From NCBI GenBank assembly GCA_016647705.1, contig CM028328.1:45303147-45367146 (forward strand): a DNA stretch of 64,000 bases. The letters run 5' to 3'. The notes under the pieces were generated by a model. It searched no databases, was not told the origin of the DNA, and saw only the letters and a program-made list of their open reading frames with translations. Source of the stretch: Eucommia ulmoides (lineage: Eukaryota; Streptophyta; Magnoliopsida; Garryales; Eucommiaceae). Below, one piece after another: positions 24,986 through 37,588 of the stretch (position 1 is its first letter; the number at the start of each line of letters is the position of its first letter). The position numbers and the translations under genes were made by a program.

Positions 24986-27032
24986 TTACAAGATACACTA
25001 CTTAAATAATAATGTAATTATAATAAGTTAATAAAAAAATTACAAAATTGGTCCCACTCCAAAAATTCACGATGTTTCTGAAATATCCTACACATTCATT
25101 TCGAGTGTTGATGACGTGTCGAAATCCAAAATAAAAAAATTGGACACACGCGACACGTGTCGGAGGCACGTCAACAGAGTGTTGGACACGAACACTTCGT
25201 CAATGCTTCCTAGTAAGAAACTCATCAACAGTGGAATTCTAAAGGCCAAGTAGGTGGAGGAGATCTACCGCAAAACGAGAACAAGAAGGACAACTATGAT
25301 TTTGAGGATTGACTGTTGTAATAATCAGTGAGCAAAACTGTTATTTCTTCTTGTTAGACTGATTCTGATTGGGAGAAAGTAGGACATATAGTGAAAATTC
25401 TGCATCAATTTTGAGTGGATTAAAATGGGGTTTTCCGATTGGGTTAATTATTTATTCTCTGGGTTTTTTGTTTCGTCGATGATTTTTGTGTCAATTTGAA
25501 TAAATGAGTTTTCTTTTTTCTTTTTTTTCATTTAAAAAGAAAAAAGAAGACAGACAGAAGTGGTGGCGGGGTTGGTTGTCTTGTTCGCCGAAGATGAAAG
25601 ATATTCACCGCGGATGAACCAGGGAAGGAGAAAATAAAATGAAAAAGAACTTTAAGTTTTGACTCTTAAAATTTTGAAGAACATTTTAATTTGAGCCCAT
25701 TAATTTTAGGAAAATCCTTCAAAAATTCCACCCCTTAAAAACACCACTTTGTAGAGGACCATCCAAGTAATTGTTTAAACCTTTGGATGGTCCTTAAAAG
25801 GTGGGGTTTTGAAGTAGTGGGACCTTTCACCAAGATCTCCTTAATTTTGTTAAAAGAAAATGACGACATTATCCCTAATTTGAATTGAAATGATGAAATT
25901 ATCCTCAATTCTGTTAAATGTTTAACTAGTGCACCTAAGTTTTAAGTACGGCGAGTGCAAATGCTAACGAAAATATTACAATGATGGAAAGTGTAATTCG
26001 GTCTAACTAAACGAGTGCAAAGTGTAATTAATCCTAAAATTAGTGTTAGTTTGTGTTTTTAATTTTATATTTTGTTAGTTTGTGTTTTTAATTTTATATT
26101 TTGTGTTTCGTTTGTATTTGGGTTTAAAAAAATTAAAATAACTTCTCTTTTTATTTTTTAAACTATTTAGTCATGCTCAATTAATTAAACAAATATTCTT
26201 CTTTAAGGGATTGTTCAAATTCGGCAGCTACCCCAGTCAAACATAACATAAGTAGATGCCATTACAAATTCTACATGAAAACTTGTATGATCAAACATGA
26301 ATCTCGATTCTAGAGTATCGTTGTTGTTTTTGATTTTTATTTTCACTCTTAAAATTTTAGTGAAAATATTTATATTCTCAAAATTTTGAGAGTAATTCTT
26401 GAATTTTTTTAATATTTAAAAAGTAAAAATTAATTTTTATTCACTTTGACAAAACTATTCTCATTTTCAAAAAAAATAAAAAAATAATAATAATGATTAC
26501 AATCAAGCATGTTTTTTTAGTTTTTATTCTTATAAAAAAAAAAACAATTTTTACATAATAGCCGTTATCAAATATGTTTTTATTATGTTTTGAAATGGAA
26601 ACAAAATTTTCAAAGTAGGAACAAACAAACGTCACCGCGTTCACGTTAATGCACTCCACTACCTACCAATTATGAAAAAATAAATAAATAAATAAATCTT
26701 TATAGAAAGTCCACTTTTTAGTTTTTCTTAATTTTTTTTTTTTTTTAAAGTTACCTATCTTTGGAAGAGAGAGAGAATGAAATCATACAAATTAACATAA
26801 AAAATTATACCAATTTTAGATAGATTCAACGAGGAAATAATTCGTGGAATTGAATTTTGAAATTCAAATAGTTTTTTTGTAATTCTTGTTGAATTTTTTA
26901 AAAGAATTTTTAATATTTGGACCAAAATTCACTCTCTTTCTCCTCAATAAACCTTTCAAGTAAAAAGATTATTATTTAGTTCTTTATTAAAACATTGTTA
27001 TTATTTAATCATTTGTCTATAGTGAAGGGACA
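24986..27032. other. Intergenic, no gene recognised
   Basis: AT-rich DNA. A short inverted repeat lies at about 25690-25830 ('ggaccatcc' pairing with 'ggatggtcc'), possibly a small MITE. A 31-bp direct duplication lies at 26041-26103 ('gttagtttgtgtttttaat'). Open stretches are short and low-complexity. I see no coding evidence. Confidence 0.6.
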
Positions 27033-28534
27033 TATATTGTCACACCCCATCCCGGACACTCGTCACTCTGGAGCTGGCGTGACAACGACACAACACCACC
27101 TGGACATCCCACCAACTAGAAAATGACACTAGACATACAAAAATATATAATCACATATACAGGCCATATACATCCTCTCGTATGGGGGACACATCTATCC
27201 CCAAATATAATAACAACAAAAATATAATAACCATGAACCTCTCACAGGTTCGCCTCAAACAGCTCATCTCAAAAACTCTCACATGACTACATCGCAGGAC
27301 TCTACCTAGTGCCAGTAGGAGACTGACTCCTAGCTGCTATACCTGCGAGTTTACTGTCTTCTTAATAAAAAATATTTTAGATGAATCAAGTATAAAACAT
27401 ATAAACATCACATATCAAATAAAAATCTCATAATATATAAATGTTTCATACCACAAGGAAAATACTTTTTTCCTGTCACCACATAATCAACATCTATATA
27501 TATATATATATATATAACACCCCAACTAAACAGTAAAAATCAACCAGGATAATTCAACTAACCATATAGTATAATGAAATCAGAACATACCAATCCAGTA
27601 TAAAAGAATATATAAATGTACTCATCCCAATCACCATATACAACAAAACACCACATACGACACCACACCACACCATATCACACCACACCACAACACATCA
27701 CACCCCAGCTATCCATGTGATCATTTTAACCTCACGATCGGGAGTTGCAACGGTACCATACCACCCGTAGGATATGCCTTCCTAGTTGGACAAAACAACA
27801 CTTTGCCGGACTATGCCAAGCAGGTGAACAACGCTCTGATGGACTATGTCAAGTAGGTGAATAATGCTCTGATGGACTTTGCCAAGCAGGTGAATCCCCA
27901 AACACCAATTTTCACCTCAACAACAACAACTCTGCCCACAATCAATTCCCGCCTCAACAACAAATGTCTTTATCCACAAACAATTTCCACCCCTTAAGAA
28001 AAACAATGAAATCCACAATTTCAGAAACACCCAAAATACCGCTTGATCCATGTAAGTTAGAAAATTTATCCAATTTTAAGTAAACACATTTTTTCATCAT
28101 ATATATATATATATATATAAATAGATTTACTAGAAGATAGTACACTCACATGGTTATCCGCTTTCGAAAACTTTTACCTACTATCCTCTATCGATACTTC
28201 AGTGCCTGCGAACCTAATAGAGACAAGGCTTAAATTAATATTTTATGTATCAATAACCTAACCATCCAATATAGGCCCTAATTTCCGTAATTTCCTATTC
28301 CCCGCCTTTTATTATGAAATATTATTGTTCAATGAGTATTTCTCCGTTACAGTATACTATATCGAATTTATTCATGTGAACATTCTCCATATTTATTGTC
28401 GTCATTTCAACATTTTCGATGCTAGTAATTATTTTTTAAAATCATAAAATTAAACGAGAAATGTTACCCATTCCGAAACGATTGTCGATTTTCTTTCTTT
28501 ATTTTTTCTTTGATTTTCTGCGTCCAAGCCCACC

Positions 28535-28680
28535 GCCGAGGCGAAAGAATCACCGCCAAGGCGAGAAACTCTCCTCTGCACACTGATCTTCCACTGCCTA
28601 GGCGAACGTTCATCCTTTTTTCTCTAATTTGCACATTGTCCCTTTTCCGCCGAGGCGAACACTATTCTACTTAGGCAAAC
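28535..28680. repeat. Paired CCTAGG-like palindromes in the minus-strand LTR
   Basis: Motifs of the form gCC(T/G/A)AGGCg start at about 28535, 28555, 28596, 28649 and 28669. The first two and the last two are 20 bp apart. The inverted sister LTR at 29334-31974 does not show this array at the corresponding place (near 30340-30430). Confidence 0.75.
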
Positions 28681-29333
28681 TTACCATTGTCTGACCTACT
28701 CTGTTTCTCCCAAAAGCTAGTCGTGCCCTTCCCTCTCTCTCTTCTCGCTAACTTCAGCGACCACCATCTACAACCACGACAATTAACAAACACTCACACA
28801 GACAACCAACAACACACACATACATACACAAAATCACGAACATACACACACGCGGAAATACCATTGGCGATGGAACAGGGACATTCACACGCCACCGACA
28901 AGTTTTCTCTCTCTAACCCACTGCCGGCGACGCCCCACTAGAGTGAACGACCACACCGTTGAATAGACGGATAGCACACACACACACATACACACAATTA
29001 AACACACACATATATACATACAGTAGCACACACTCACACAACGCTCACATGATCAACACACGACACCCACAACCACAACATACACAACACACATAACCGA
29101 AACACACCCTCACTCACTCACTGAACGGCGACGAACAAACGACCAACAAATCACACACCCTCGACGACGGCGATAGTTGAACATACAAGCTCTACACACA
29201 TACATCGACACCACTGACCGGACCACCCACGCCAACTGCTTTCTCTCTCTCTTCGATTTCTCTCTCATTTTCTCGATACTTCTTCGTTGTTCCCGATTAT
29301 GTATGGAAATATATGAATATATGTATGTATATA

Positions 29334-31974
29334 TGTAAGACCCCTAAATAATGCGTACGTTATTTTAGTTGTATTTTAGAGTAATTGTGAAATTCGGGGT
29401 GAAATTTGGTCAATTAAAAAAAAAATTCAAATAAAAAGTTTAGGGGTCAAATTAAAAATCTAGAAACAATAAATCCCAACTTAGGGAGGTAAATTGACAT
29501 TTAGCCTTTTAATTGAAATTTAAAGGGGTGAAATTGCAAATCTTAAAAACTTTTAAAAGTTGAAATTGATTAAAATTAAGATTTAAAATTAAGATAAAAA
29601 ATCCCAAATTAAAATATGAAAATCAGATAAAAATCTAGAGAGAGAAAGAGAGAGTAGGCCGGAGTTCGGGTTTGAGAAGCGATCGTCGGTGAGGGTGTCA
29701 GACGTGCATGGGGGTGTGATCGTCGGCGTAGAGGATCGTCAGTCCGTTTTGAGAGAGAGATCAGGTAGTGGAATCTAGAGAGAGGAATTGTGGATCGTTT
29801 CCTGTTGATCATTGGCGGTGGTTGCAGACAGTGACAGTAGAGTATTTTTCGGCATGTGGGGGTTGTCGTGCCAGCTGAATCAGGGCAGATCAAGGTCGGC
29901 CGGCGAAATTGGGTTGTCGACGGTGACTATTGGTACGGTGCATGTGTTTCGCTGGTGAATGTGTACTCTGGTTTCGTCCGATGGTGTGTGTGTTTAGTTG
30001 TGTGCGTGTTGTCATCGTTCGGGGGAAGGTAACGGTGGAAGTGATCGTAGCGGTCATCCGGCGGGGTGTGCGATCGGTGACCTTGGGGGGGGTGTCGTCA
30101 ATGTTGCATGGGAATGGGTGTTTCAACGTGAGAGTGGTAGTCGCTACGGTATGTGTATGTATTGCAGTCAGTGTGTGTGTGCGAGCTCAATAATCTGGTG
30201 GGTATGCGTGGTCGGCTGTAGGGTGGCTGGTGGTGGTTGTTGAGTGGTGGTGGGTGTTGTGCAGGATCTTCAGTGAGGGTCGGCAGAGCATGGGAAGAGG
30301 GTCAGTCGTCCGGTCGGGAACCAGAAACGGAAAAGAACAGGAAAAAAAAGACTAAAAATTTGCACGAACAACCCCGATAAAAATTCAAAATCCACCTCGC
30401 AGCTGATAGTCGATTCAGAACGGGTAACGTTTTTCATTAAGTTTATTTTAGTTTATTAAATTAAATTCTAGCATGAAATTGTTGTAACCAGAATAATAAA
30501 TTTGGGACCATTCACATGAATAGATTTTATGCAGTAATTAGTAACGGAGCGAAATTAACCGAATAACAATTTTCACAAATAAAATGTGGGAATGAGAGAA
30601 CACGGAACTTAGGGCCTGCATTGCATAATTAGGATATTTTACATAAAATGTTAATTTAGGCCCTGTCACTAATAGATTCGCAGGTACCGGAGTAACGTTA
30701 AAATATAGTCGGTAAAAGCTTTTGGGAGCGGATCACGAGGTGAGTGTCCTATCTTCTTACCAAACTATTTTTCTATGTATATATATATGATGAAATATGT
30801 GTTTACTTAAACAGTACAAATTTATAAATGATATGGATCAAGCAGGATTTGGGTGAGTTGGTAAACTGGATTTTTGGAAGATTTCGATGGTTTTCGAAAA
30901 GAAGTTGGAAATGAATTTTTGTTGGATTTGGTGAAATCAGACGGTGTTTTTAAAAGAGAATAGAAAACATCTATTTTTCTAAAAATGCCTGGTTTTCTAA
31001 AAATAAAGAGTGGAAAAGTGGTTTTGATAAAATCAGACGTTTTCTTTAAAAGAAAGTGTGAAATATGGTTTTTGGATTTAAAAATTGGTTTTGAGGAAAA
31101 GAGATAGACGTGGTAATTTGATAATGTTGAGTAGACGATATTTATTGAGTTGTGATTCGATGATGCTGTATTTGATTTGACGATACCATAGTATTTATCC
31201 GCTTCGGCGGAGTGATGTTTATTTACTTCGGCAGAGTGATGTTAAACGTTTATACAGCGCAATGATTATCCGCTTCGACGGAGTGATGGGTGTTCGTAGG
31301 AAGGCATATCCTATGGATGGTACGGTACCGTTGCAAACTCTCGATCGTGAGGTTAAAACGAGCACTAGGGCTGGCCAGTGTGTGTGTTTGAGTTGTGTGC
31401 TTAAAAAGTGTATTTGAGATGTGTGCTTGAGATGTGGTGTTTTACGTATATTGGCTGATTTGATATTCATTATCATGGTGATTAGTATGATTTTTATATT
31501 AGTTGGATTTGAATGGAACTTAATTATGCCGCTTTATTTTCCCTGCTTTTATATTAGAGATTTTACGAGCTATGTTGTATTTATATACTTACGCTTGATC
31601 CATTTAGATGTTGTAGAATGAGTTTTATATTAAAAATATTTTTACTAAAAAGGCAGTACACTCGCAGGTGAAGCAACTAGGAGTCGGTCCCCTACTGGCG
31701 CTAGGTAGAGTCCTATGATGGAGTCGTGTGGAGGGTTGAGATGAGTTTTCTGAAGCTAACCTGTGAGGGGTTCATGGTATTATATTTTGCTATTAAAATA
31801 TTTGGAGAACAAGTGTGTTCCCATAACAGAAATATGTATAGCTTCATATAGATGATGGTTTAGTTACATATATGCTTATTGTCGTGTAATAGATGGTTGG
31901 TTAGTTGTTTTCGGTGATGTCCTGATGTCGTCACGCTAGCTCGAGATGTCGGGATTTCGAGACGGGTCATAACA
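29334..31974 (+). mobile_element. Solo LTR on the plus strand, nested in its own family
   Basis: Begins TGTAAGACCCCTAAATAATG and ends CGGGTCATAACA, 2641 bp, flanked by ATATA at 29329-29333 and 31975-31979. It is an inverted relative of the surrounding LTR. For example 'cactcgcaggtgaagcaactaggagtcgg' near 31660 answers the complement of the segment near 27340, and 'ccggagtaacg' near 30688 answers the segment near 28200. GT-rich stretches near 29930-30240 give spurious open frames. No internal region or second LTR is present. Confidence 0.88.
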
Positions 31975-32286
31975 ATATATATATATATATATATATATCT
32001 GTGTGTGTGTGTGTGATCATTGGCCGAACATGATGCCGTCTATCCTCCGTTCATTATCTTCACCGTCTCTCTCTCTATATATAATATATATAATTTGCAC
32101 TAAGCCCCCCTTTATTTTAGTTAAGTTATAATTTAACCCAATTCAAATTTTTATGTTTATGTAGATTAAAATCCAACCCCTAAAATTTTAATTCGCATAA
32201 TTAATATCGCAATCCACCCCGATATTTTTGAAATATTTTAAAACGTGACTTAAATTATATGTCAAAGGTCGGGGTCTTACATATAT

Positions 32287-33180
32287 GCCCTTCTATATAT
32301 AACTAAATAACTAAAACCCTAAAACCTAAATTAAATTGGGAAAGCCGTCTGTCTCTCTCATTCTCCATCTCGTTGTCTTCGTCTTCCATTCACGGTGCCC
32401 CCGTTGTTTTCATCTTCTAGTCACAGTGCCTCTGTCATCTTCCTTTTCCAATCACGGTGCCTCGCTCTCTTCACTCTCTTAGTGCCCTCGCCATCGTGAC
32501 TCGCACTTCTAGTGACTCGCCCCGCCCCACTATCTCTTTTCCTCAACCGCGCCTTACCGCCGCATCGGTTCACCAAAACTTCGTTGTCTTCTAGGTCTGT
32601 TTCGCCTTTAACCACCATCGCCATGTTCGTCTATGCCGTCTCCAGATTTGCTTCGCAGTCGTTTCACCGCTTTGATCTCTTTGCCTCGCCGTCGTTCTCT
32701 CTATCTCTCTAGACTTAGATATGTTGAATATTCTTTTCACCCCTGAATTCCTGAATGTTCATATTTTTCACCCCTAAATATTTATCTCTTGTTATTTTGT
32801 TTCAAAATATTAAATGCACATTCACGCTGTGAATATTTCTCACAAATCTGTTTAGAGTTTGATTTTTTATTTATGAATATTCTCCCAAATCGATATGTAT
32901 TTGAGAGTTTTTTTTTTAATGTTCATATAGGGTTTAGATTTGTTTTGATTTTTCATTGTGAATATTCCCTTTTGTTTGATTTTGTTGTTATTGATTCTTT
33001 TAGATCTGTTTTTGGGGCAGTTTTGGTGTGATTTTTATTGTGAATATTCTCTCAAATTTGTTCAAATTTGAATGTTCATACAAGTGTGTTTTCATTGATA
33101 TTTTTTTTTTATTTAGGGTTGGTAAAATGTCCATAAATACTGAAACGGTTTTTGCAGTGACCATGACATTCATATGAACA
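32287..33180. other. Intergenic, pyrimidine-rich, no gene recognised
   Basis: The part 32340-32710 is C/T-rich and open on the plus strand for a short distance, without a known motif. 32720-33180 is T-rich with loosely repeated 'gaatattc' words. I see nothing further that can be supported. Confidence 0.5.
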
Positions 33181-33420
33181 TTCACTATAAGACCCTGATT
33201 TTTTTTAAAGCACAATTTAAGTCATATTTTCACACATTTAGGAAATTATGGGGTAGACTTGTGTTATTTATAATTTGAGGGATTAATTAGCAATTTTCAA
33301 AATAAAAATTGTAAACTTTTGGACTAAAAAGATTTCAAATTCTTAATTAGGGAGAGATTTATGTAATTACAACAAAATTAATATATATATATATATATAT
33401 ATTGGAACATAAGGTTGGTG

Positions 33421-33868
33421 GGTTAGCCCGTTTGGTAACTGTTTCCATCCTAAAAATTCTCATCTCATTCCTAGATTATTAGGATTTCTGTTTGGGAATA
33501 GCGTTTGGTAATTTTTGTTCACGTTCCCATTCCATTCCCATTTGAGAATTGTACCCATTTTTTTCTTAAGAAATGAGAAATAAAAAAAAAATTGTTTCTC
33601 ATTATTCCCATCCCATTCCCAAAACCACTATCACTGTTCATCCGCCGGTTGACCGCTGTCCAGCCAAAACAAAACAAAAAATTCTCAAAAAAAAAAAATG
33701 GTTTTAGGATAAAATTGTTACCAAACGCGATTCTGTTCCAAAAAAAATAAAATTATCGTTACCAAACGCAATTCTACTCCCAAGAAGGAAACAAAATTCT
33801 CATCTCATCCCATCTCATTCTCATCCCACTGCTGGGATGGGAACAGAAACGATTACCAAATGCCACCT
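33421..33868. mobile_element. MITE of a GTTTGGTAAC family
   Basis: Ends are inverted relatives: 'agcccgtttggtaactgttt' at the left and the complement of 'aaacgattaccaaatgccac' at the right. It is absent from the sister LTR, which reads straight through an AT repeat near 46450. The same family, in reverse orientation, is at 55188-55735. Exact ends and duplication are hidden by AT microsatellites. A hAT-like origin is possible but not shown. Confidence 0.65.
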
Positions 33869-33879
33869 TTTATTTGCCA

Positions 33880-33880
<1 letters not shown>

Positions 33881-33937
<57 letters not shown>

Positions 33938-33980
33938 CACTTGGAAGCACACGAGCATGGAAGAGGACACGCGGCCGATT

Positions 33981-34031
<51 letters not shown>
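33881..34031. repeat. (AT)n microsatellites with a 55-bp spacer
   Basis: Two long AT runs (about 33881-33930 and 33985-34030) flank a short unique segment. All four overlapping Tyr-Ile repeat frames here are artefacts of the microsatellite. Confidence 0.97.
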
Positions 34032-34043
<12 letters not shown>

Positions 34044-34250
34044 CATGCACACACACGTAGGGAGGAGGGGTAGCAAAACAGAAACAAAGAACAAAAGAGA
34101 GAGAGAGAGAATCGGAAGAGGAGTGTCTTATCGCCGGGGGTGTTGTTCCATTTCGGTGGTGTGTGTGTGTCGTCGTTGGCTGGAGAAAGGAAACAGAACA
34201 GGAAGAGAAAGAGAGATAGAGCAGTGGGTGTGTGTATGATTTGCGTTAGT

Positions 34251-34289
<39 letters not shown>

Positions 34290-34503
34290 CCTCTATTGGT
34301 TACGGTGTGTATGTTCGACTATCGATTGTATGGATACATCTTCGTCATGTGTGTGTGTATTGATGTGTATGTGTGTGTGGTGTGTGTGGTCAGTGGGTGA
34401 TCGACGGGGATGGTGGTGGTATGAGTTGGTCCGACGGGGTCGGTGGTGGTCCGTTGATGGTGGATGTCGACTGTGGAGTTAAGTCGTCGGCAAAGTACGT
34501 ATG

Positions 34504-35993
34504 TGTACGCGCAAGGATTCACAACCTTTTCCTCATCGTGGTAATTGGACTACTCGCAAGTGCACGAGGTCTAATTTTAATAAAATGGATCTTGTAAGAT
34601 CGAATATCGTTCAACTGGGACAGGCAGGTAATTCGGTTGAGTATTGCAATTTCAATAGTTTCATATTATCTCGACTAATCAAATTTTGTTTGTTTTCTAA
34701 TTAATATACTAAGATAAACGACAACTATGAAGTTAGTTCTAATTACACTAATTACTTAGGCATTTATTTATTTCACATAATGCATAATCGAAGTCATTAA
34801 GTTAGCTATAATGGTTTTCTATGTAGTCCGACAATTTCTGTATCGATAACTCTTCCGCTACCTCTCCTGAGTGTAAGACGGGGGATTACACGACTTCGTG
34901 TCAACGAGGAAGTCCCCTTCAACGCCTTAACGACCCTATGTCACGTGAGTCTTTAGCCAACGTCATGGATTGCATACGTTCTAACGCCCTCCCGGGTCGT
35001 TAGAACGTCACGTTGTATTTACCCTAGTCCGAATCCAGGGTTACCTCTCCCCAGTGTCAAACCCCGTATTCTCGGTTTATCAATACAAGTATAATATCAA
35101 GAATAATGGTAAACACAATCGGATTTAGACAAAAAACACATTAAAGTAACACTAATTCATTCAACTTAACAATTATATGATTTCAACTACACCTAAGTAA
35201 CATTTAACTAATACTATAAGATCTTAGCCGTATACCATACAAAATAATAGATATTTAACATTCTTAGATATGAAAAAGTGATTACAAAGATAAAAACAAG
35301 AGAGAAACGATTAAATCTGGAAGTGAAACAGTTCACTGTCGCTAATGATCGATCCACAAGTGATTCTTCTTTGTCCGAATGATGAACCTCCTTCTTGATC
35401 TTCAAAATATAGCTTAAGAGCTTTCTACTAGGGTTAGGGTTTGTCAACTTTCTGTTTCAGACGTGGGAAAAGGGTATATATAGGCCTAGAGGTTCAAAAA
35501 TATCTAAACAGATATTTTGGGCTGTTCTGCGAATTCCGCCTAGGCGGCAGAATCTTCGCCTAGGCGGATTTACAGCAATGCAGCTCTTCCAGCAATTCAA
35601 CACTTCCAGCGTTCTGATGGATTTTCGCCAAGGCGGTGGAAACTTCATCTAGGCGGAAATAATACTTCAGCCCTTGCAACCTTCTGACGAATTTCCGCCT
35701 AGGCACTGGAAACTTCGCCTAGGCGAATTTCAACTCTTCAGTTTTTGCAACTTTCTGATGAATTTTCGCCTAGGCGGTGGATACTTCGCCTAGGCGAAAT
35801 TGCACTATTCTTTGAAACCTCTTTTTTTCATCTTTTTGGCTACCTTTTTCTCCACCATTTCACTCGGTTTGCCTATTGTTGACGTCCCTTCTCCTGACTA
35901 ATAAAAATAGCTAAAAAGGTATTCAAACTCCAATAAAATACTCGAAAACTGGCAAATTCGGTTTAGAATTATATAGGTCTTTTACACCTATCA
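34504..35993 (-). mobile_element. Solo LTR A (TGATAGGTG family), minus strand
   Basis: On the minus strand it runs from TGATAGGTGTAAAAGACC to CTTGCGCGTACA, 1490 bp. The sister LTR near 46915-46935 shows the empty site 'gggtatgtgtgtgtttag'. Here the flanks are GTATG (34499-34503) and GTGTG (35994-35998), consistent with a 5-bp duplication in a GT-rich site. Between 35538 and 35797 it holds four pairs of CCTAGG palindromes, with a TATA-like 'tatatatagg' (complement) at about 35475. Confidence 0.9.
35538..35797. repeat. Four palindrome pairs, each 20 bp apart
   Basis: gCCTAGGCg-type motifs start at 35538 and 35558, 35627 and 35647, 35697 and 35717, 35768 and 35788. Within each pair the spacing is exactly 20 bp. 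Between pairs it is 50 to 70 bp. The array lies upstream of the TATA-like box of the minus-strand LTR. Confidence 0.9.
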
Positions 35994-36132
35994 GTGTGTG
36001 TGTGTTTAGTTGTGGGTATGTGATCAGATAGTGTGGGTGTGGGTTTCTGTATGTGATTGTGTAGGTGTGCTGGTCAGACGTCGGCATGGATGTGTGTTGT
36101 GGATCAGGTTGTGTGCGCATGCTCTGTTCATA

Positions 36133-36137
<5 letters not shown>

Positions 36138-36168
<31 letters not shown>

Positions 36169-36180
36169 TGTGTGTGTGTG
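36138..36180. repeat. (GT)n microsatellite
   Basis: GT-rich run in the 5' LTR, matched by shorter runs near 47088-47111 in the 3' LTR. GT-rich LTR sequence here yields many spurious open frames. Confidence 0.9.
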
Positions 36181-37571
36181 TTGATCGGCCGGTGGGTGTC
36201 ATCGATTTTGTGGGTATGTGTGTGTTGTCCGTTTGTTGATGGATCATCAGTGTGTGTGTGTGCGTTGTCCAGTGCCGGGGGTGTGGGTACAGTGATCGGT
36301 GGAGAGATAGTGGAAAGTTAGAGAGAGAGAAGGTGGTTCGGTTCTCTGTGTGTGTGTTTAGTCGTAGGTTCAGTAGGGGCTATGCAGGAGACCGACGGTG
36401 TGTGTCCCATTCGGTGGCGTGGGTGTTCTGTCTTCATGGGTGTGTGGCGTGATTGGAGCAAGGTCGGTCGATGGCGAGTCCCAAAATCGGAAGTAGAGGC
36501 GGGAAGAAAAAGTACAAAAAAAAAAGAAAAAGTACAAAAAAAAAATTACACAAACCACCTCAATAGAATCCAAAATTCAATCTCGCGACCGGTGAAAAAT
36601 TCAGAAGAGGTAGAGTTCCTAACTCTTTTAATATATGCATTTAATTCTCTCAATGTGACATTTGTGTTATCATTGTCGGTGTATTTAGCGTTAATTGTTC
36701 GCATAAAATGTTTTGATTATCTATTTGATTATATGCAAAGCATGCTAAGGTGTTTTATGTGACGTATTAAATTTAAATGCACGTATTAGAGGGGTTAGAG
36801 TTCTACTGAGCATTGACTCACAACCCCACAGTTCTGGTTGCAGGGACAAAAACGAGAGAAGAGATATTGTATATAAAATTTCTACTTGTAAAACTTGTAT
36901 TTATTATTTATTATTGTAATCGAAGGAAACGATAATTATAATTATCATAGTCATTGTGAAATCTTTAACTCTTTTAACATATTGAATATGCGGTTTGAAT
37001 AAAAATTGTTTTAAGAAAACCGATTTAATCAAATGTTGGAAATTTGATTTTAAACTTATGACTTTGGTAATTATTAGTTACTACTGCATATTTTTATAAA
37101 TTAAATTATTAAATTATAAGTTTTGTCTCCGTTATATATAAAATTTGCGAATTTAAATCAAAATAGATGATCGGTTATTTGGCCGTATCTAAATCGGGAT
37201 TATTATATTTAATAATTACTGTAGAAAAAATCGACGACTCAAATTATCGTTATTATTATAAAAATTTACTGAAATTGCTAGGTAGAAGATTTGACCAGTC
37301 GATTTTGGTTATGAATTAATAAATAGTATACACCAAATTGTTATATAAATAAAATTGATTATTATATTCGATAAAGAGATGGATAACAAATTTGTTTTGA
37401 ATATAAATTTTAAATATCGTTGTCGATATATTTATAAAAGAAATTTGTCGCTGTAGTAAATGAAATTTGTTCGGATTTACACCTAATAAATTGTCGGATA
37501 TTTGTTTTGGGTAGAAATTCTTTATAGGAGAAACCGAAGTAGCGGCCCTGAGAAACCAGGCTGTTACAAGT

Positions 37572-37588
37572 TGGTATCAGAGCCTAGG
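37572..37588 (+). other. Primer binding site, initiator tRNA-Met
   Basis: TGGTATCAGAGCCTAGG, three bases after the end of the 5' LTR. TGGTATCAGAGC is the standard plant tRNA-iMet primer site of LTR retrotransposons. It sets the element on the plus strand. Confidence 0.95.

Larger units (their letters stand above)
27038..32281 (-). mobile_element. Solo LTR on the minus strand, interrupted by a second solo LTR
   Basis: On the minus strand it begins TGTAAGACCCCGACC (complement of 32267-32281) and ends GGGATGGGGTGTGACA (complement of 27038 onward). The duplication TATAT is at 27033-27037 and 32282-32286. Removing the inserted LTR at 29334-31974 leaves about 2.6 kb, matching the size of that insert. 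LTR form and the 'gcaggtaccgg' type motif (complement near 28200) suggest a gypsy LTR, perhaps Del/Tekay-like. No coding sequence is present. Confidence 0.85.
33186..37568 (+). repeat. 5' LTR of the large element, with insertions
   Basis: Matches 46253-49276 segment by segment: 33186-33400 with 46253-46450, 34032-34503 with 46459-46930, 35994-37568 with 46920-49276. The gaps in the alignment are a MITE with AT repeats (about 33402-34030) and a solo LTR (34504-35993) on this side, and a foldback element (48361-49111) on the other side. Confidence 0.9.

Noticed and set aside
25220-25320. Short stretch reading like 'VEEIYRKTRTRRTTMILRID'
   Set aside because: Too short and interrupted by a stop. 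No family could be named and nothing around it supports an exon.
29608-30243. Overlapping open frames near 29609-30243
   Set aside because: They lie in the GT-rich part of a solo LTR and differ between strands without any known motif.
32421-32712. Open frames in a C/T-rich stretch on both strands
   Set aside because: Composition explains them, and no start context, intron or motif supports a gene.
33837-34239. Several overlapping long open frames on both strands, rich in Tyr-Ile
   Set aside because: They are translations of (AT)n microsatellites in an LTR/MITE junction and have no protein features.
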